Shown: piece after piece, positions 32,480 to 33,702 of the stretch
Layout of the letters: every line of letters starts with the position of its first letter
How positions within the stretch are numbered: the stretch's first letter is position 1
Source: Bacteroidia bacterium
GTDB lineage: Bacteria > Bacteroidota > Bacteroidia > Bacteroidales > VadinHA17
DNA length: 33,702 bases
Assembly (NCBI GenBank): GCA_026391215.1
Contig: JAPLDX010000097.1
Location: 1 to 33,702 of the forward strand
Direction of reading: 5' to 3'
Program-made: the position numbers and the translations under genes
The notes under the pieces: generated by a model
What the model was told of the DNA's origin: nothing
Databases searched by the model: none
The model's input: only the letters and a program-made list of their open reading frames with translations

Positions 32480-33702
32480 ATGACAATCGCAAAGCACATA
32501 GGATTTGATAACGAGAAATACCTTAGGGAGCAGACAGCGTCTATCCTTGAAAGAGTAAACCGTTTTAACCATAAGCTCTACCTGGAATTCGGAGGCAAGA
32601 TCCTGTATGATTATCATGCTTCCAGGGTTCTGCCAGGATTCGATCCCAACGTCAAAATGCGGCTTTTACAAAAGCTGAAAGATAAGATAGACGTGATCCT
32701 GTGCATACATGCAGGGGCTATTGAAAGAAATAAAGTCAGGGCTGATTTCGGGATCACCTACGATGTTGATGCATTGAAGACCATCGATGATTTCAGAGAA
32801 TGGGGAATAGATATCACCGCTGTTGTTATCACACGTTACCAGAATCAACCGCCTGCAAAAGCATTTAAGAACAAGCTCGAGATGAGAGGCATCAAGGTAT
32901 ACCTTCATTATCCCACAAAGGGATATCCCACTGATGTTGACCTCATTGTAAGCGACCAGGGATACGGAGCAAACGAATATATCAAGACAACAAATCCTAT
33001 CGTGATAGTCACTGGACCGGGACCAGGCAGCGGCAAGCTTGCCACCTGCCTGTGCAACCTTTACCATGAATATAAGAAGGGAGTAAAGGCAGGATACGCA
33101 AAATTCGAGACATTCCCTATCTGGGACCTTCCTGTCGATCATATGGTAAATGTTGCCTACGAAGCTGCTACTGTTGACCTTGATGACATGGTGCTGGTTG
33201 ATGAACATCACCTGAAAGCCTACAATATAAAAACTGCAAATTACAACCGTGATATAGAGGCGTTTCACCTGCTTAAGAGGATCATTGAGAAAATTACAGG
33301 CGATGAATCGATGTACCAGTCTCCTACAGATATGGGTGTGAACCGTGCCAGTGCAGGCATTGTGGACGATGAATTGATTACAGAAGCATCTTACCAGGAG
33401 ATCATAAGGAGATACTTCAGATATTCCGTCGAATATGCAATGGGTTTATCTGATAAAGAGACCCTTGACCGGATTATTGCAATAATGAAAAAAACAGGAG
33501 CAAAGGCTGAAGACCGGAAAGTGGTGCTGCCTGCAAGAGAAGCTGCTAAAGACGCAGAGATCAGCGGAAAAGGAAACGCCGGGATCTTTTGCGGCGCCGC
33601 CATTGAACTGCCCGACGGAACAATTATTACAGGCAAAAACTCAGCGCTGATGCATGCTTCTTCGAGCCTTGTCTTAAATGCTACAAAACACCTGGCAGGA
33701 CT
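32480..33702 (+). CDS. DUF1846-family protein, 3' end beyond the window
   Basis: An ATG at 32480 opens a frame that runs without a stop to the right edge (407 codons). The reading begins [18 protein letters not shown], then [69 protein letters not shown], a P-loop-like [13 protein letters not shown] (residues 179-191), [18 protein letters not shown] and [14 protein letters not shown]. These are signatures of the DUF1846 family, conserved proteins of roughly 500 residues with no established function as far as I know. About 90-100 residues should be missing. The short minus-strand frames across this region are shadows. It is separated from the acyltransferase group by 96 bp. Confidence 0.9.
   Translation, partial: MTIAKHIGFDNEKYLREQTASILERVNRFNHKLYLEFGGKILYDYHASRVLPGFDPNVKMRLLQKLKDKIDVILCIHAGAIERNKVRADFGITYDVDALKTIDDFREWGIDITAVVITRYQNQPPAKAFKNKLEMRGIKVYLHYPTKGYPTDVDLIVSDQGYGANEYIKTTNPIVIVTGPGPGSGKLATCLCNLYHEYKKGVKAGYAKFETFPIWDLPVDHMVNVAYEAATVDLDDMVLVDEHHLKAYNIKTANYNRDIEAFHLLKRIIEKITGDESMYQSPTDMGVNRASAGIVDDELITEASYQEIIRRYFRYSVEYAMGLSDKETLDRIIAIMKKTGAKAEDRKVVLPAREAAKDAEISGKGNAGIFCGAAIELPDGTIITGKNSALMHASSSLVLNATKHLAG

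Noticed and set aside
32666..33268. 200-codon frame on the minus strand
   Set aside because: It is antisense to the DUF1846 gene, whose translation is clearly a conserved protein.

Overview
The window reads as a chromosomal segment of a Bacteroidota bacterium, most likely Bacteroidales or Marinilabiliales-like. The evidence is: outer-membrane biogenesis genes of that phylum (a TonB-dependent receptor with a carboxypeptidase-D-like N-terminal domain, OmpA and many short lipoproteins); LytS/LytTR regulators and a 7TM-AraC regulator; A-rich leaders that mostly lack Shine-Dalgarno sequences; and several upstream boxes matching the Bacteroidota -7 element TAnnTTTG. Base composition is moderately AT-rich. 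I see no rRNA, tRNA, CRISPR array, integrase or transposase gene. Both ends are cut inside genes: thymidylate synthase on the left and a DUF1846 protein on the right.

Layout. 1-200: 5' end of a thyA-like gene (minus). 201-662: a non-coding stretch with an inverted repeat, a decayed gene tail and an octamer array. 663-1937: secreted PQQ-type beta-propeller. 1995-5190: a tail-to-tail pair of secreted proteins fusing ankyrin repeats to a PD40/TolB-like propeller. 5269-6647: an M23 peptidase lipoprotein and a SnoaL-like lipoprotein (minus), divergent from a 7TM-AraC regulator (6801-7934), with paired dyad sites between them. 8088-10134: a nucleoside-deoxyribosyltransferase-like protein, a catalytically dead M23-like lipoprotein and a TPR protein. 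10154-11395: RhlE-type DEAD-box helicase. 11850-14317: membrane LytTR regulator and a B12-binding radical SAM protein. 14362-17648: AMP-binding acyl ligase, ICMT/PEMT-type membrane methyltransferase and a small outer-membrane barrel. 18096-23035: OmpA protein, FMN reductase, serine hydrolase, unknown secreted protein and ThuA-like protein.

23103-27899 is a coherent module on the minus strand: TonB-dependent receptor, small TPR protein, LytS-type histidine kinase and LytTR response regulator (the last two overlap by 8 bp). 28097-29200 is a membrane metallophosphoesterase. 29319-32383 is a co-directional set of a secreted LpqC/PHB-depolymerase-type esterase, a condensation-superfamily acyltransferase (HxxxDG) and a zinc-ribbon polytopic membrane protein (DUF6320-like). 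This set is the best candidate for an undescribed functional system. A DUF1846 gene with no stop codon inside the window runs off the right end.

The intergenic DNA is unusually structured. At least six gaps carry short arrays of an 8-bp unit related to CGATTGCA. Three gaps carry copies or relics of a hairpin-rich element sharing CGAACAAAGAA or AAGAACCGnGGAATnCC. Further GC-rich palindromes sit at 9151, 17904 and 23026. All function calls are from reading the translated sequence; no database search was run.
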